DNA of 56,673 nt from contig NZ_CP075400.1 in the NCBI RefSeq assembly GCF_023035875.1, forward strand, positions 1 through 56,673, given 5' to 3'. This stretch comes from Borrelia puertoricensis. Its GTDB lineage: Bacteria > Spirochaetota > Spirochaetia > Borreliales > Borreliaceae. Within the stretch, counting starts at the first letter, position 1; each line of letters starts with the position of its first letter. A program made the position numbers and the translations under genes. The notes beneath the pieces were generated by a model that worked only from the letters and a program-made list of their open reading frames with translations, searched no databases and was not told where the DNA came from. Positions 18,594-28,435 of this stretch are shown in pieces.

Positions 18594-19637
18594 TTATTGT
18601 CCACTAGCTGTTGAGTCTGCAGGTGTAGTAGAATCTACAAATTTATCTTCTTGTGTAACTGTAGCAAGAGCTGCATTAATTGTTTTCAATCCACTATCAA
18701 CAGTATTTCTTATTGCTATTATTAGAGTACTTAAAGTCTTACCAACAGCACTAGCAGCAACACCATTAACTGCATTAGCAGATTTATCTTCATTATTCTT
18801 AGCAGCAAATTTACCATCCTTAGCCATAGCTCGAAGTGCTATACCAGCAGCAACAACCGCGTCTTTTTGGTCTGCTTTTAAATCTTTACTATCAGCCTTA
18901 GCAGCCGCAATCTCAGCAGCATTCTTTGCTTGATCAATATCAACTCCACCAGCAGCAGCATCACCAGAACTAGCAATAGCTTTTAGAATATCAGCGCCGG
19001 TTACTGCTCCGATTGAAGCACTAGCTGCAGCAGCATGTGATTCTGTACCATCAGCGGCACCTTTCCCAAGCAACTTACCAATTGATTTCCTCTCAGTATC
19101 TTCAATTTTAGCACCATTAGCATCTGCATTTCCTTTATCCTTTAAAACTACACCAACCATTTCTTTAATTCCTTTAACAAGAGCGTTGACACTTGTAGCA
19201 TCTGCGGGTTTAGCATCCTCATTTTTAACAGCATTGCCAATAGTAACATCACCAGTAGCCCCTTTAGCAGCTGTCTTAGCCCCTTCTGCAATTTTATCTA
19301 ATGTGTTAGTGATAAAGGTATCAACAACTTCCTTTACTTTTAGATAATTCCCATTCTTAGCAACTTGATCTTGTAACTTCTTTTTAACAGATGTCATAGT
19401 GTTTTCAATATCATTGAAATACTTACCAATGTCAGATTTCTTAGTATCAGCCTTAATACCCAAAGCCCCAGTAATCATATCAGAAAGAGAAGTAAAAACA
19501 TCTAAGAACCCTTTACCTAAATTAGCAATAGAGTTTAAGAAAGTGGTTTTAGGATCCTCAGCACTAGCACTCCCACTGCCACAGCTAAGAAGTAAAAATA
19601 AAGTCAAAAATAACGCACATAAAGTAATTCTTTTCAT
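18594..19637 (-). CDS. vlp: class A variable large protein, intact
   Basis: 347 residues and the only class A copy here with a fully intact leader, ribosome site and frame. [19 protein letters not shown], then [39 protein letters not shown] and GIKADTKKSDIGKYF. The variable centre has KGAADGTESHAAAASASIG, followed by [15 protein letters not shown] and [18 protein letters not shown]. It ends TPADSTASGQ. It is preceded by the 3' region of a bdr gene rather than a hairpin. Confidence 0.93.
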   Translation of the reverse strand: MKRITLCALFLTLFLLLSCGSGSASAEDPKTTFLNSIANLGKGFLDVFTSLSDMITGALGIKADTKKSDIGKYFNDIENTMTSVKKKLQDQVAKNGNYLKVKEVVDTFITNTLDKIAEGAKTAAKGATGDVTIGNAVKNEDAKPADATSVNALVKGIKEMVGVVLKDKGNADANGAKIEDTERKSIGKLLGKGAADGTESHAAAASASIGAVTGADILKAIASSGDAAAGGVDIDQAKNAAEIAAAKADSKDLKADQKDAVVAAGIALRAMAKDGKFAAKNNEDKSANAVNGVAASAVGKTLSTLIIAIRNTVDSGLKTINAALATVTQEDKFVDSTTPADSTASGQ

Positions 19638-19860
19638 TATCACGTGCCTCCTTATTAACCTAAAAGGGAACAAGATGACTAACAACCTCTGATAAACATA
19701 AAAACAAAAACTAAGATTATAGTGCCTATAATCTCACACTGTAACTGTGTGCAATATAACAATTAGAAATATTAATTGTTATTAATAAATAATTAAAGAA
19801 TCTTGTTAAGAAAATAACTGATATGTAGTCAAATAAAGAAAAGGTTTACTTAATTCAAAA
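19638..19860 (-). other. bdr-to-vlp intergenic leader
   Basis: AT-rich spacer between a bdr and the class A vlp. Blocks such as GATTATAGTGCCTATA and TTAGTTTTTGTTTTTATG (minus strand) recur upstream of the vlps at 14447 and 21763. A TATAAT lies within it, but no good -35 box. Confidence 0.45.
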
Positions 19861-20415
19861 TTACTTACTTAACAATGAATACACTATAGACATTAATGTT
19901 AAAAAAATTCCTATATTTAGGGTAATTAGAGTTCCAAACATCCAATTATGTAATCTTGATGTACTTTTAAATTCTGATGCGGTTTTATCAAGTTTATTAT
20001 CAAGCTCCACCCTATTAATTTCCATATCTTTTCTAACAAGAGAAACCTCATTTCTAACATTATCGATCTTATTATCAAGATCCTTAATGTCAGATTTTAA
20101 CTCATTTCTAACATTATCAATCTTCACATTTAAGTTATTCTCAACAGAGTCTATTTTGTTATCAAGTTCGGTTTTCACAAAAATAACTTCAGATTTTAAA
20201 CTACGCTCTAACATTTCAAGCTTAAGGTTAAAAGTAGTCTCTAAATACTCAATATCCCTATAAGTCAGTTCATTACGGTAATATCTTTTAGAGAGATCAT
20301 TCGCAATAAAATCTTGCATACCCATCTTAACAAATTCTTGGTATATAATCTCCTCTGTAATATGCCCATTAAAAATTTGTGTACTCTCAACAGAATGTAG
20401 TGATGAATCTTGCAT
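19861..20415 (-). CDS. bdr: Bdr family protein
   Basis: 184 residues, closely related to the bdr at 14669 (same MQDSSLHSVESTQIFNGHIT start) but with a different repeat set: LDNKIDSVENNLNVKID, VRNELKSDIKDLDNKIDNVR. The C-terminal membrane segment is MFGTLITLNIGIFLTLMSIVY. The repeat region is predicted coiled coil. Copies in tandem positions suggest duplication; the upstream DNA carries the same terminase footprint as the other bdr copies. Confidence 0.9.
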   Translation of the reverse strand: MQDSSLHSVESTQIFNGHITEEIIYQEFVKMGMQDFIANDLSKRYYRNELTYRDIEYLETTFNLKLEMLERSLKSEVIFVKTELDNKIDSVENNLNVKIDNVRNELKSDIKDLDNKIDNVRNEVSLVRKDMEINRVELDNKLDKTASEFKSTSRLHNWMFGTLITLNIGIFLTLMSIVYSLLSK

Positions 20416-20434
20416 AAAAGCTCCTTATGTAATC

Positions 20435-20463
20435 ATTATATAATATCTTAAGTATGATAGGAA
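20435..20463 (-). promoter_or_regulatory. bdr promoter
   Basis: On the minus strand TTCCTA, 17 bases, TATAAT; the ribosome site AAGGAG follows before the bdr ATG. Confidence 0.65.
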
Positions 20464-20632
20464 CCTTATGTTAGTAATATGTAATTTAAGAGGGTACCTA
20501 ACCATAACATAAATGTTTAGTCTATTTTTTTATCTTATAAAAAAACTCAAATGTAGTCTTACAATCAATCTGTTGTTAAAGGATTGCTATCACTATGATT
20601 TAGGACCTGAGTATGATTACAGATAGTAAAAA

Positions 20633-20670
20633 AGGAAAACGGTTCTCATAAATAGAGAAATAGTTTTCCT
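20633..20670 (-). terminator. class A/B/C vlp 3' hairpin
   Basis: Arms AGGAAAAC and GTTTTCCT, 3' of the class A copy ending at 20716; a bdr follows. Confidence 0.75.
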
Positions 20671-20715
20671 CAAATGACTTTATTTAGTTATGTATATTTT
20701 ATTGATAATTATTTA

Positions 20716-21763
20716 TTATTGTCCACTAGCTGTTGAGTCTGCAGGTGTAGTAATTTCTGCAGACTTATCTTCTTGTGTAACTGTAGCAAGAGCATCACTA
20801 ATTGACCTTAACCCACTATCAACAGTATTTCTAATAGCAATAATAAGAGTACTTAAAGTTTTACCAACAGCATTAGCAGCAACACCATTGACTGCATGAG
20901 CAGATTTTTCTTCATTACTCTTAGCAGCAAACTTACCACTCTTAGCCATTGCCCGAAGTGTTATGCCAACAGCAATAATTGCATCTTTCTTTGCTGAATC
21001 TTTAATTTCTTTTTTATTATCTTCCTTCTTAGCAGCAGCAATACTTGCAGCATCTGTCGCCGCCTCAATATCTTTGCTATTATCAGCAGTCTCTCCAGAC
21101 TTAGCAATAGCTTTTAAGATGTCAGCCTCAGTTACTGCTCCGATTGATGCACTAGCCTTAGCAGCCTCAGTTTCAGTAGCACTATCCTTATTTTCAAATA
21201 ATTTTCCAATGTCTTTTTTATCACCTTCTGCTGTTTTAGTAGCAGTAGCATTTCCCTCATTTGATTTTAAAACTACGTCAACAATAGTTTTTATTCCTTT
21301 AACTAGACTCTTTATACTCTCTGCATCAGGACCATTCCCAGCAGAATCAGATTTCACGACTTCACCAACAGCTCCACCAATAGCCCCTTTAGCAGCTTCC
21401 TTTGCACCAGCAGCAATCTTGTCTAATGTGCCTGTAATAAACGTATCAACAACTTCCTTTACCTTTGAATATTTACCATTCTCTGCCACCACAGTGTTTA
21501 ATTTCTTTTTAACTGTATTCATCGTTGTCTCGATAGAAGTGAAATACTTACCAATATCTTCCTTTTTAGTCTCAGCCTTAATGCCAAAGACCCCAGCAAC
21601 CATATCAGAAAGAGAAGTAAAAACATCTAAGAACCCTTTACCTAAATTAGCAATAGAAGTTAAAAATGTGGTTTTAGGATCCTCAGCACTAGCAGTACCA
21701 CTCCCACAGCTAAGAAGTAAAAATAAAGTCATCAATAAATGCACATAAAGTAATTCTTTTCAT
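20716..21763 (-). pseudogene. vlp: class A vlp with frameshift inside the signal peptide
   Basis: The full ribosome site and ATG (21763) are present, but the signal sequence reads TGTGCATTTATTGATGAC instead of TGTGCGTTATTAATGAC. The extra base takes the leader into a stop. The remaining frame from an internal start gives MTLFLLLSC without basic residues, then class [21 protein letters not shown] and GIKAETKKEDIGKYF. The body is intact to TPADSTASGQ. It may serve as a donor. Confidence 0.85.
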
Positions 21764-21879
21764 TATCACGTGCCTCCTTATTACCTCAAGGGGAATAAAC
21801 GAATAATAAGCTTTGATAAACATAAAAACAAAAACTAAGAACATAGGCACTATAATCTTAAAGATATTGAGCATGATAT

Positions 21880-21902
21880 AACAATCAACTATGTTGATTG
21901 TT
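21880..21902 (-). terminator. bdr 3' hairpin
   Basis: Perfect 9-bp stem AACAATCAA/TTGATTGTT with a 5-base loop. Imperfect forms occur near the other bdr 3' ends. It lies between the bdr at 21964 and the vlp start at 21763. Confidence 0.5.
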
Positions 21903-21963
21903 ATTAATAAATAATTAAATAATTCCGTAAAAAAATAATTGACAGAAAATCAATTAAATAAAT

Positions 21964-22506
21964 TTACTTTACTAATAATGACATTAATGCTAAGAATATT
22001 CCTATATTAAGTGTGATAAGGGTACCAAACATCCAACCATGAAGTCTTAATGTACTCTTAAATTCTGATGCGGTTTTATCAAGTTTATTATCAAGATCCA
22101 TCCTATTAATTTCCATATCTTTTCTAACAAGAGAAACCTCATTGCTAACATTATTAATCTTATTATCAAGTTCATTAAATTTAGTATCAATCTTATTATC
22201 AAGCTCCTTAATGTCTGATTTTAGTTCACTTCTAACATTGTCAATCTTGTTATCAAGTTCATTAAATTTAGTATCAATTTTGTTATCCAGGTCGGTTTTG
22301 ACAGATTTAATCTCAGCGTGTAAGAGTGATTCAACTTTTTCAAGTTTTATATCAAAGTTTTCTTTTAAGAATTCAATATCTTTGTAAGTCAGCTCATTAC
22401 GATAATATCTATAAGACAAATCAATAGCAATATCTCTTTTAATACCGGCTTTAGTAAGTTCAGCTATAACCATTTGTTGAGTAATAACAGGCTGTGCAAG
22501 TCCCAT
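21964..22506 (-). CDS. bdr: Bdr family protein
   Basis: 180 residues. Its N-terminus (MGLAQPVITQQMVIAELTKA) differs from the two other left-arm copies and matches the right-arm bdr. RDIAIDLSYRYYRNELTYKD precedes repeats such as LDNKIDTKFNELDNKIDNVR and ELKSDIKELDNKID. The membrane end is WMFGTLITLNIGIFLALMSLL. It lies directly 3' of the terminase pseudogene, and its promoter overlaps the terminase end. This looks like the ancestral bdr position from which the others were copied. Confidence 0.9.
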   Translation of the reverse strand: MGLAQPVITQQMVIAELTKAGIKRDIAIDLSYRYYRNELTYKDIEFLKENFDIKLEKVESLLHAEIKSVKTDLDNKIDTKFNELDNKIDNVRSELKSDIKELDNKIDTKFNELDNKINNVSNEVSLVRKDMEINRMDLDNKLDKTASEFKSTLRLHGWMFGTLITLNIGIFLALMSLLVK

Positions 22507-22526
22507 AAAAAACTCCTTATGTAATT

Positions 22527-22555
22527 ATTATATAATATTTTAAGTATTATAGAAA
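22527..22555 (-). promoter_or_regulatory. bdr promoter at the terminase 3' end
   Basis: On the minus strand TTTCTA, 17 bases, TATAAT. The -35 region and part of the spacer lie inside the last codons of the terminase gene. Confidence 0.65.
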
Positions 22556-23938
22556 CCTTATTTTAGTAAAATGTGCTCTGAGGGTACGCATACTTAGAGT
22601 CAATAACATATATGATGCTGATAGGCTATCTAATGAATCATCATCACTCTTACCATCTCCTTTGTACTTATAAATATCAGATATAGCTGACTTACTTGAA
22701 TAATCCATAATACTAAGTTTAGATGTTGCAAATGGCTCTATTAACGTAGCAATTCTAGTAAATTTATTACTTATAGGTTTAATTGGAGCAATTTTAAAAT
22801 TATGACTCATACCCGCCCTAAGTTTAAGAAACATTTTAGTCACATTCCCATGCCCAGAAACGTTATCCCTATCTTCAACATATAGTTTGTGTACATTAAG
22901 ATTTGTAAGTATAGTTTTAATTGTATTTAACATCTTAGGATCACCTACTGGTAACTTTTCTTGAAAAATAAATGCATAATAACTTTGATCTACTCGCTCC
23001 AAAACACAAAGGGCTGTATTATCTCCTCCTATACTATATGCAGGATCTAAATATGCTATTGGGGATATAAATTCATGCTTACTTGTAAGATTAACATTAG
23101 TAAATATAAAGTCACAGGACGGGACCCATTCTCCAAGTAGAACCCTTGCTTTATATGTTGGAATGTCCCTGTAAATCTCTTCTTGGGTTTTAATAAAATC
23201 TGAAGGTATTAATTCATTATCATATGTTGTAAAGTTATATGTAAAGTAAATTTTTGTATTATCAATATAATTCCTTTTAAAGAAATGCTCCGGGCTGTCA
23301 GGATTGGTATCAAATATAATTGCCTGCATTCCTACTCTAAGCCTTTTTAAACATTCTATTAATGTTTCTTTATGCAGTGTAGTTGCTTCATTAACGTAAA
23401 TAAGCGCCGAATTAGACCCTCTAAACCGTTCAAAATCACTCACCTTATCTCCTCCATACAGATTAACTTTTAGTGAGTCTATTTCAAAATATGATGTGTT
23501 AGAAAATTTTGGCTTAAAGGATATCTTAAGCATACTAGCAATCTTTTCAAACTGCCCTAAAACATTAATCTTTAATCATTTTTGTGAATTACCCAAAATA
23601 AAATTATTTGTATCTTCCTTGTATAGATGTCTATTCTTAATTAGAGTTTTGAGATATAAATAACAAGCCAAAAATGTTTTTCCACTTGCTATATCATCAG
23701 ATAAAATGATATTGGTTTCTCTATGTTTCTCAATACTATTTAAAACATCATGTTGATTTGAAGTTAAATATTTACTTGCAAATCCTTTAAAATCAATTAT
23801 TATCTTATTTGGTTTAATAAAAGACGTAATATCAATATCAAATGAACGTTTATATTCTCTTTGCATCTCTCTAAATAACGGTAACTTGTATATATCCACA
23901 CTATATCCTCTAGATTGTAAATTTATTTTGTGAATCAA
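22547..23938 (-). pseudogene. phage terminase large subunit, interrupted by TGA
   Basis: Two open stretches in one frame total ~463 codons, normal for a PBSX-type terminase large subunit, the ATP-driven DNA-packaging motor. The N-terminal part has the Walker A-like SDDIASGKTFLA (~residue 80). The TGA at 23576-23578 follows NFILGNSQK. The frame resumes LKINVLGQFEKIASMLKI, with the Walker B-like SNSALIYVNEATT and the nuclease-domain ISPIAYLDPAYSIGGDNTA. One base change (TCA to TGA) would explain it. The start overlaps the upstream DUF603 gene. This is a cp32-like prophage remnant, non-functional unless the TGA is read through. Confidence 0.88.
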
Positions 23939-24443
23939 TATCAGTAGCTTTTAATTTAACCATTACTTGATAAAGTAAATTTATTTGCTTAAGTTCCTTT
24001 GCACGTTTAACATTATTAAGTTCTAATATCTTATTACTAATCTCTTCATTATCTTCATTACCAAGCTCTCTCTTAAGATCTATAATCTGACTCTCTAATA
24101 TCTCTATCTCTTGACTATAAGATTTAAGTTCCAATTCCAAATATCTCTTAAATGAAGCGGTAAACTCAATTCCTAACTAATTTTTGACTATACTGAACTG
24201 GCTTTTAATATTACTTGCTTGCAAATTACTCTCAGATGCCCGAATTAAAATATTAATTAGTGTATCTTTACTTATTGTTAGTTTGGAAGCACTATCCATA
24301 TTATTAACATCTCTACTTTCCCATTTACGTCTCATCTTACACATATTAGCACGACTGACTCCCATATCTTTTACAATATCACTAAGCCTATCTTCATTAA
24401 AATACACAATATAATCATCAAATGACTTCTTTTCTCTATTCAT
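23910..24443 (-). pseudogene. DUF603 family protein (terminase-linked), interrupted by TAG
   Basis: The N-terminal part of 88 residues (MNREKKSFDDYIVYFNEDRL) contains a helix-turn-helix-like stretch DIVKDMGVSRANMCKMRRKW and ends SIVKN. A TAG at 24177-24179 follows. The same frame continues LGIEFTASFKRYLELELKSY and a coiled-coil tail (EIEILESQIIDLKRELGNED) to 23910. Rejoined, it is ~177 residues, the usual length of the Borrelia DUF603 proteins found beside the terminase, which are possibly the small subunit. It overlaps the terminase by 29 bases. Confidence 0.8.
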
Positions 24444-24609
24444 CTTTCTTTAACCCTGTTTTAAGTAAACTCAATTTAATTTTTGTTAACTAATTTTAAC
24501 ATAAACTATATAACACAAGTAATAAGATTATAAGAATCTATACATTATTAAAACAATATATTATTATATTAATAATTAATTAAATAAATTAATAAGGAGA
24601 ATCTTTATA

Positions 24610-25278
24610 TGAATAAATATATAAAATTAGTGATAATTTGTAGCACACTGCTGTGGTGATAATCAATCTCTAATAACAGAAGAACAACGAATAGCAAAAA
24701 CAATAAAAGAAAACATACCAAAAGGAATAGATGCATCAGCAAACACAATACAAGCAACAATAATAGCAGAAGAAAAACGAATAGCAGAAGAAAAATTTAA
24801 ATCTTTCATAAACGCATTTGATTTCGCATATAGTCATCATAGTTCAATAATCAACCACCAGTATAAACAAGGATACACAGACTTTAAAACATGGCTTGAA
24901 AATAATCCACAAAAACAAAAAGAATTGGCTGATGCGTTTACTGAAGCTTATGATTTCTTAGAGGAACAAAGAAAAAAACATGCACCTAACGAAAAGTTTG
25001 ATGAATATATAACAAATGCTATTCTTGCTAATGATGGTAATGGTAAGATTTCATATAATACTCAAAACGGTAAATATGGAAACACCGTAGCTCAATACTT
25101 TGAGGAAAGGACGTTTGGGGGAAATTCTATAAGTATCTTCTTTGCAGCACAGCTTATAGAAAGTATAACCACATCATTCAAAACCAAAAGCAATGAAAAA
25201 ACTTTCGAACATGTTATAGCAAACATATCGTATCAAACAAGTCAGTTGAAACAATACTGGCCAGAGGAAACAAATTAG
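24610..25278 (+). pseudogene. S1/S2-like (virulent-strain-associated) lipoprotein, frameshifted in the signal peptide
   Basis: The ATG at 24610 follows AAGGAGA and starts MNKYIKLVIICSTLLW, then meets TGA. One base out of frame the lipobox resumes at Cys (CGDNQSLITEEQRIAKTIKE) and the body is open for ~210 residues: EEKFKSFINAFDFAYSHHSS, then DFKTWLENNPQKQKELADAF, YDFLEEQR and KFDEYITNAI. These phrases resemble, from memory, the Borrelia virulent-strain-associated lipoproteins (S1/S2 antigens); I cannot confirm the family. Net frame loss at the lipobox (ACTGCTGTGGTGATAA) makes it non-secretable. Codon use is A-rich compared with the vlps. Confidence 0.6.
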
Positions 25279-26150
25279 TCACAAGAAACAATAGAATTTA
25301 ATAAAAGTAAATTAAGATAGTAGCAAATCTATTATCTTAATAATAAATAAGTTTTTAAGTCAAATAGTGGATAAAATAGAGAATTTAAGAAAAGAGATTT
25401 AAAAAGAAATGGGTAAAAGGATTAAGAAAGTGTGTAAGTAAACATTTTGTTAACTTGAGGTTAACATAGAGAGAGAAGTTAAAATATAACACAGAAGAAT
25501 GCCATTGCAAAAAGAGAATTAGGCAAACAAGCAATATAAAGTAAAAATAAAAGTATTTGTAAGGAAAAGGAGAAAGAGTACTAGATATATTCCCTAAGTT
25601 CTCAAAAAAATAACATTTATATTTATTACAAATACGTATAACAGCATATTTTATATACAATGAAGACCTTTAAAAATTGACTCTACGTATAAGTATTTGC
25701 TAATATTTTCATATACCTCGATACTACTTCCCATTTCAAAATTTTTACCAACTTCAAAGTAAAGACATAATTTGACCTTTAAGTATTTATTTACAAAAAA
25801 TTATTTGTTAAACTTTAAATTTTAATAATTATTTGATTTATAATAAATATAAATTTTTCAAGATTTAACCAATATTTCAATTTTTATTTATAAAAGTAAC
25901 AAACTAAATCTTAATCAAGCATAAATATACGCTTAGACGTTAAAGAACACTAAATTGCAAATTTTTATACTTTTCTATGTAATAATGAATACATAAAAAA
26001 TGACACCCCCATTGCTTTCTTTGTACAATTCTTATATCTTAAAGACCTATTAACCACAATTTAGTTGACTTTCATAACAAAGATAATAAAACCTTCGGTT
26101 TTTTAAAAAAAAAACACAATCACAAAACTAACCTGGCTAAAAAATCCCTT
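25279..26150. other. ~0.87 kb intergenic region, no gene seen
   Basis: Very AT-rich. The only long frame (25385-25660, minus) looks random: Phe/Leu/Tyr-rich and without a ribosome site. There is a small inverted repeat TGTTAAC/GTTAACA at 25448-25466. It could hold sequences linked to replication, but nothing decisive is visible. Confidence 0.5.
26085..26108. terminator. short hairpin with T-run between intergenic region and DUF244 gene
   Basis: AAAACC, TTC, GGTTTT followed by further Ts on the plus strand. It also lies just 3' of the minus-strand DUF244 gene, so direction is uncertain. Confidence 0.5.
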
Positions 26151-27187
26151 TCAACGCTGCTTCCCACCTCCATTAATCTCAAGTTGACTTGATTTTACAA
26201 ATTTTAAAAATTCGAACTTAAAATCTACATCACATAGCTCCTCATATACAAAACTATTTTTCAAAAAATCCCTGATAATATCACTAAGCTTGTATAACTC
26301 AATATTTTTAATATCAATATCACTATTTGACTTTAAAGATTTGGCAATACTAATTACATCCCGCTCCAATCTTGAAATATCAACCATTACATAACTAATA
26401 AAATCATCACTCTTATCAATTACACAGTTGACCAGCTCACCACCTATGATAAAAAATAAATTTCCCTTATCTAAACCTGTACAGAGTAGCTGCATTTGTA
26501 CTTGAACATAATACTTGAAGAAATATTTATCTTCTAAAAAATTAGAAAGTCTATTGTATTCAAAAGCAGCACTTTTTAAGTAAAAATTATCAATAAATTT
26601 GATCTCAAGTAACTCGGCTTCGCAATCGCTGTTCACAAACCATCCATCAATTATCAAACCAACTAATGTCTCACAGTCCTTAATTTTTTAAAGTAATTAC
26701 ATTTATCAATACCGTTTGCATATTTGTTTTTATGTAACACCTCAATATTACCCACGTGCATACGCACAAATTCTTCAAATCCTAGGTTTTCTAGCTCCTT
26801 TCCCTTTCTCATGCTCAAGTTATCTTCAAATGGTATTTCCCTTCCTATAGCTTTAAGTATTCGCTCTCGCATTAATTTTTCTAAAGCACCAGCACCACTA
26901 AACATGCTTCCAACTTCACTTGCTCCCATACGCTTTAACGATTCTCTTTGCATACTAAAGTCAACCTTACTATTAAATTTAAAACATTCATTCTTACCAA
27001 TTTTTGGTAATTTACGTCCTACCTTATTTATTTTACTTAACTGTTTTTGTTTACTTTTAAGATTTTTTTGACTTTGATATGCAAAAGATTCAAAACCCTT
27101 AAACACCATTTGTCCGTACAAATCAAATTGTTGCATCTCTACCCCCGTTCTTTGATTATTTATTTTTATTACATTTATGTTTGTCAT
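26151..27187 (-). pseudogene. DUF244 family protein (YqaJ/PD-(D/E)XK nuclease-like), frameshifted
   Basis: Two frames join into ~345 residues. The N-terminal part (MTNINVIKINNQRTGVEMQQ to GIDKCNYFKK) has the recombinase-like MGASEVGSMFSGAGALEKL. The C-terminal part carries IIDGWFVNSDCEAELLEIKF, whose D...ExK pattern fits a YqaJ/lambda-exonuclease-type active site. The break is at a run of A: six are present where seven would restore NYFKKIKDCETLVGLIIDGW. DUF244 genes commonly sit next to Borrelia plasmid replication genes. Either a real one-base loss or a homopolymer error. It is divergent from the replication gene at 27329. Confidence 0.75.
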
Positions 27188-27328
27188 ATCAACCGTCTAT
27201 ATCGGTTATTTACAAATAAAAATAACATAACAAAAAATTATTTTTGTAAAAGATTGGTTTACTTTTCGGTAATAATTACGTTATTATGGTTAGTAATAAT
27301 AAACCAAAAAAACAATAGGAGCTTAAAA
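27188..27328. promoter_or_regulatory. divergent intergenic region with nested inverted repeats
   Basis: Between the DUF244 gene and the replication gene. Outer arms TTGGTTTA (27254-27261) and TAAACCAA (27300-27307) enclose inner arms TAATAA (27270-27275) and TTATTA (27281-27286). A possible promoter for the replication gene is TTTACT, 17 bases, TTATTA (27281-27286). This is a good candidate for a Rep binding site, operator or origin. Confidence 0.5.
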
Positions 27329-28426
27329 ATGAAAAATACAAAAAAACCTACCAACAAACACCAACATAAATTAATCGTTTTAGTATCAACACTAGATTAC
27401 GTGAACTTAAATATTCAGCAATACACTCAAAGCAACATACTTTATTACTTTAATAACAATATGAAAAAAAACGACCAAAAACCTATTAAACTTAAAACTC
27501 TACAAAGCTATCTCTATAAATTAGAAAAAGTATTTAAAGTAACAATTAATTATTACAAACATTTGGGTGTTAACATGGGTACTGAAATTCATTACAAACT
27601 TAAATACTCTAAAAAAGAATGTTACCGAATAATCAATAAACACTTTAGAGATAAAAAAGAAGAAAGACACAAAAACCGTGTTAGTGTATATCTTGAAAAG
27701 ACTTGTACTAAAAATAGCAGTGTAGAAAAATGGGAGTGTTCTAATAATACTTATAATAATAAAGAAAAAGATAAGAACAACGTAAAATCTATAGAAAAAC
27801 TACAAGTAAAAAAGTACGCTAAGAAATGCAATTTTAAATCAAATGCTTTCCTTTCTATTTTGAATTTAGAAGCGAACAAAAATTTTAAAATTCAATTACT
27901 GAAAGCAATTAAAATAGCTGAAAATAGTGAGTACAAAAGAATAAATGATATTAAATCAAATAACAGTAAACTTAAGAGTAAGCAAAAAGAATTAAGTAAA
28001 ATACTAGACGAAATAAAAGCTGGTCTAGAGAATAAAGGGTATGACACCAAGCAATTAGAAACCCAAATACAAAACGTATATGAACAATATAAAAATAAAC
28101 CCCACTTTATCATAGAAAAAAATAAATACAATGATTTAAAGAAGATAATAGGAAAACTTAAAAAAACAGTTGAATTTGCTAATAAAAACACACAGAAAAA
28201 TGAGAGAGACATTAGGGATAATATCTTTAGCATACTTCTTGAACAATTAAGACATAAAGTAGAAATGTCGGTTTTGGTACCAATATTAAAGAATTATTTA
28301 AGCAGACAGAACAAATTAGAATATGACAAGGTATTTAGTAACCATTACTACTATGAACTTTTAGAATTAATGGAAGATAATAAAAATTATTTACAATTGG
28401 AAGAATCTAAAAAAATTACAAGTTAA
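27329..28426 (+). CDS. plasmid replication protein, PF57 family
   Basis: 365 residues from the ATG after AGGAG (7 bases). An upstream in-frame extension crosses the divergent promoter and is rejected. Matches the PF57/62 'plasmid maintenance' family considered the replication initiator of Borrelia plasmids: KLKTLQSYLYKLEKVFKVTI, then HLGVNMGTEIHYKLKYSKKE. Residues ~205-290 are a lysine/glutamate-rich coiled-coil (LKSKQKELSKILDEIKAGLE). It is the first gene of the four-gene set PF57, PF50, PF32, PF49, and the next gene follows after 9 bases. It appears intact, unlike most of its surroundings, which fits an essential role. Confidence 0.88.
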   Translation: MKNTKKPTNKHQHKLIVLVSTLDYVNLNIQQYTQSNILYYFNNNMKKNDQKPIKLKTLQSYLYKLEKVFKVTINYYKHLGVNMGTEIHYKLKYSKKECYRIINKHFRDKKEERHKNRVSVYLEKTCTKNSSVEKWECSNNTYNNKEKDKNNVKSIEKLQVKKYAKKCNFKSNAFLSILNLEANKNFKIQLLKAIKIAENSEYKRINDIKSNNSKLKSKQKELSKILDEIKAGLENKGYDTKQLETQIQNVYEQYKNKPHFIIEKNKYNDLKKIIGKLKKTVEFANKNTQKNERDIRDNIFSILLEQLRHKVEMSVLVPILKNYLSRQNKLEYDKVFSNHYYYELLELMEDNKNYLQLEESKKITS

Positions 28427-28435
28427 GGATTAGTT

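Noticed and set aside
25385..25660. 91-residue minus-strand frame, Phe/Tyr/Leu-rich
   Set aside because: AT-rich chance frame without ribosome site, recognisable domain or clear signal peptide.
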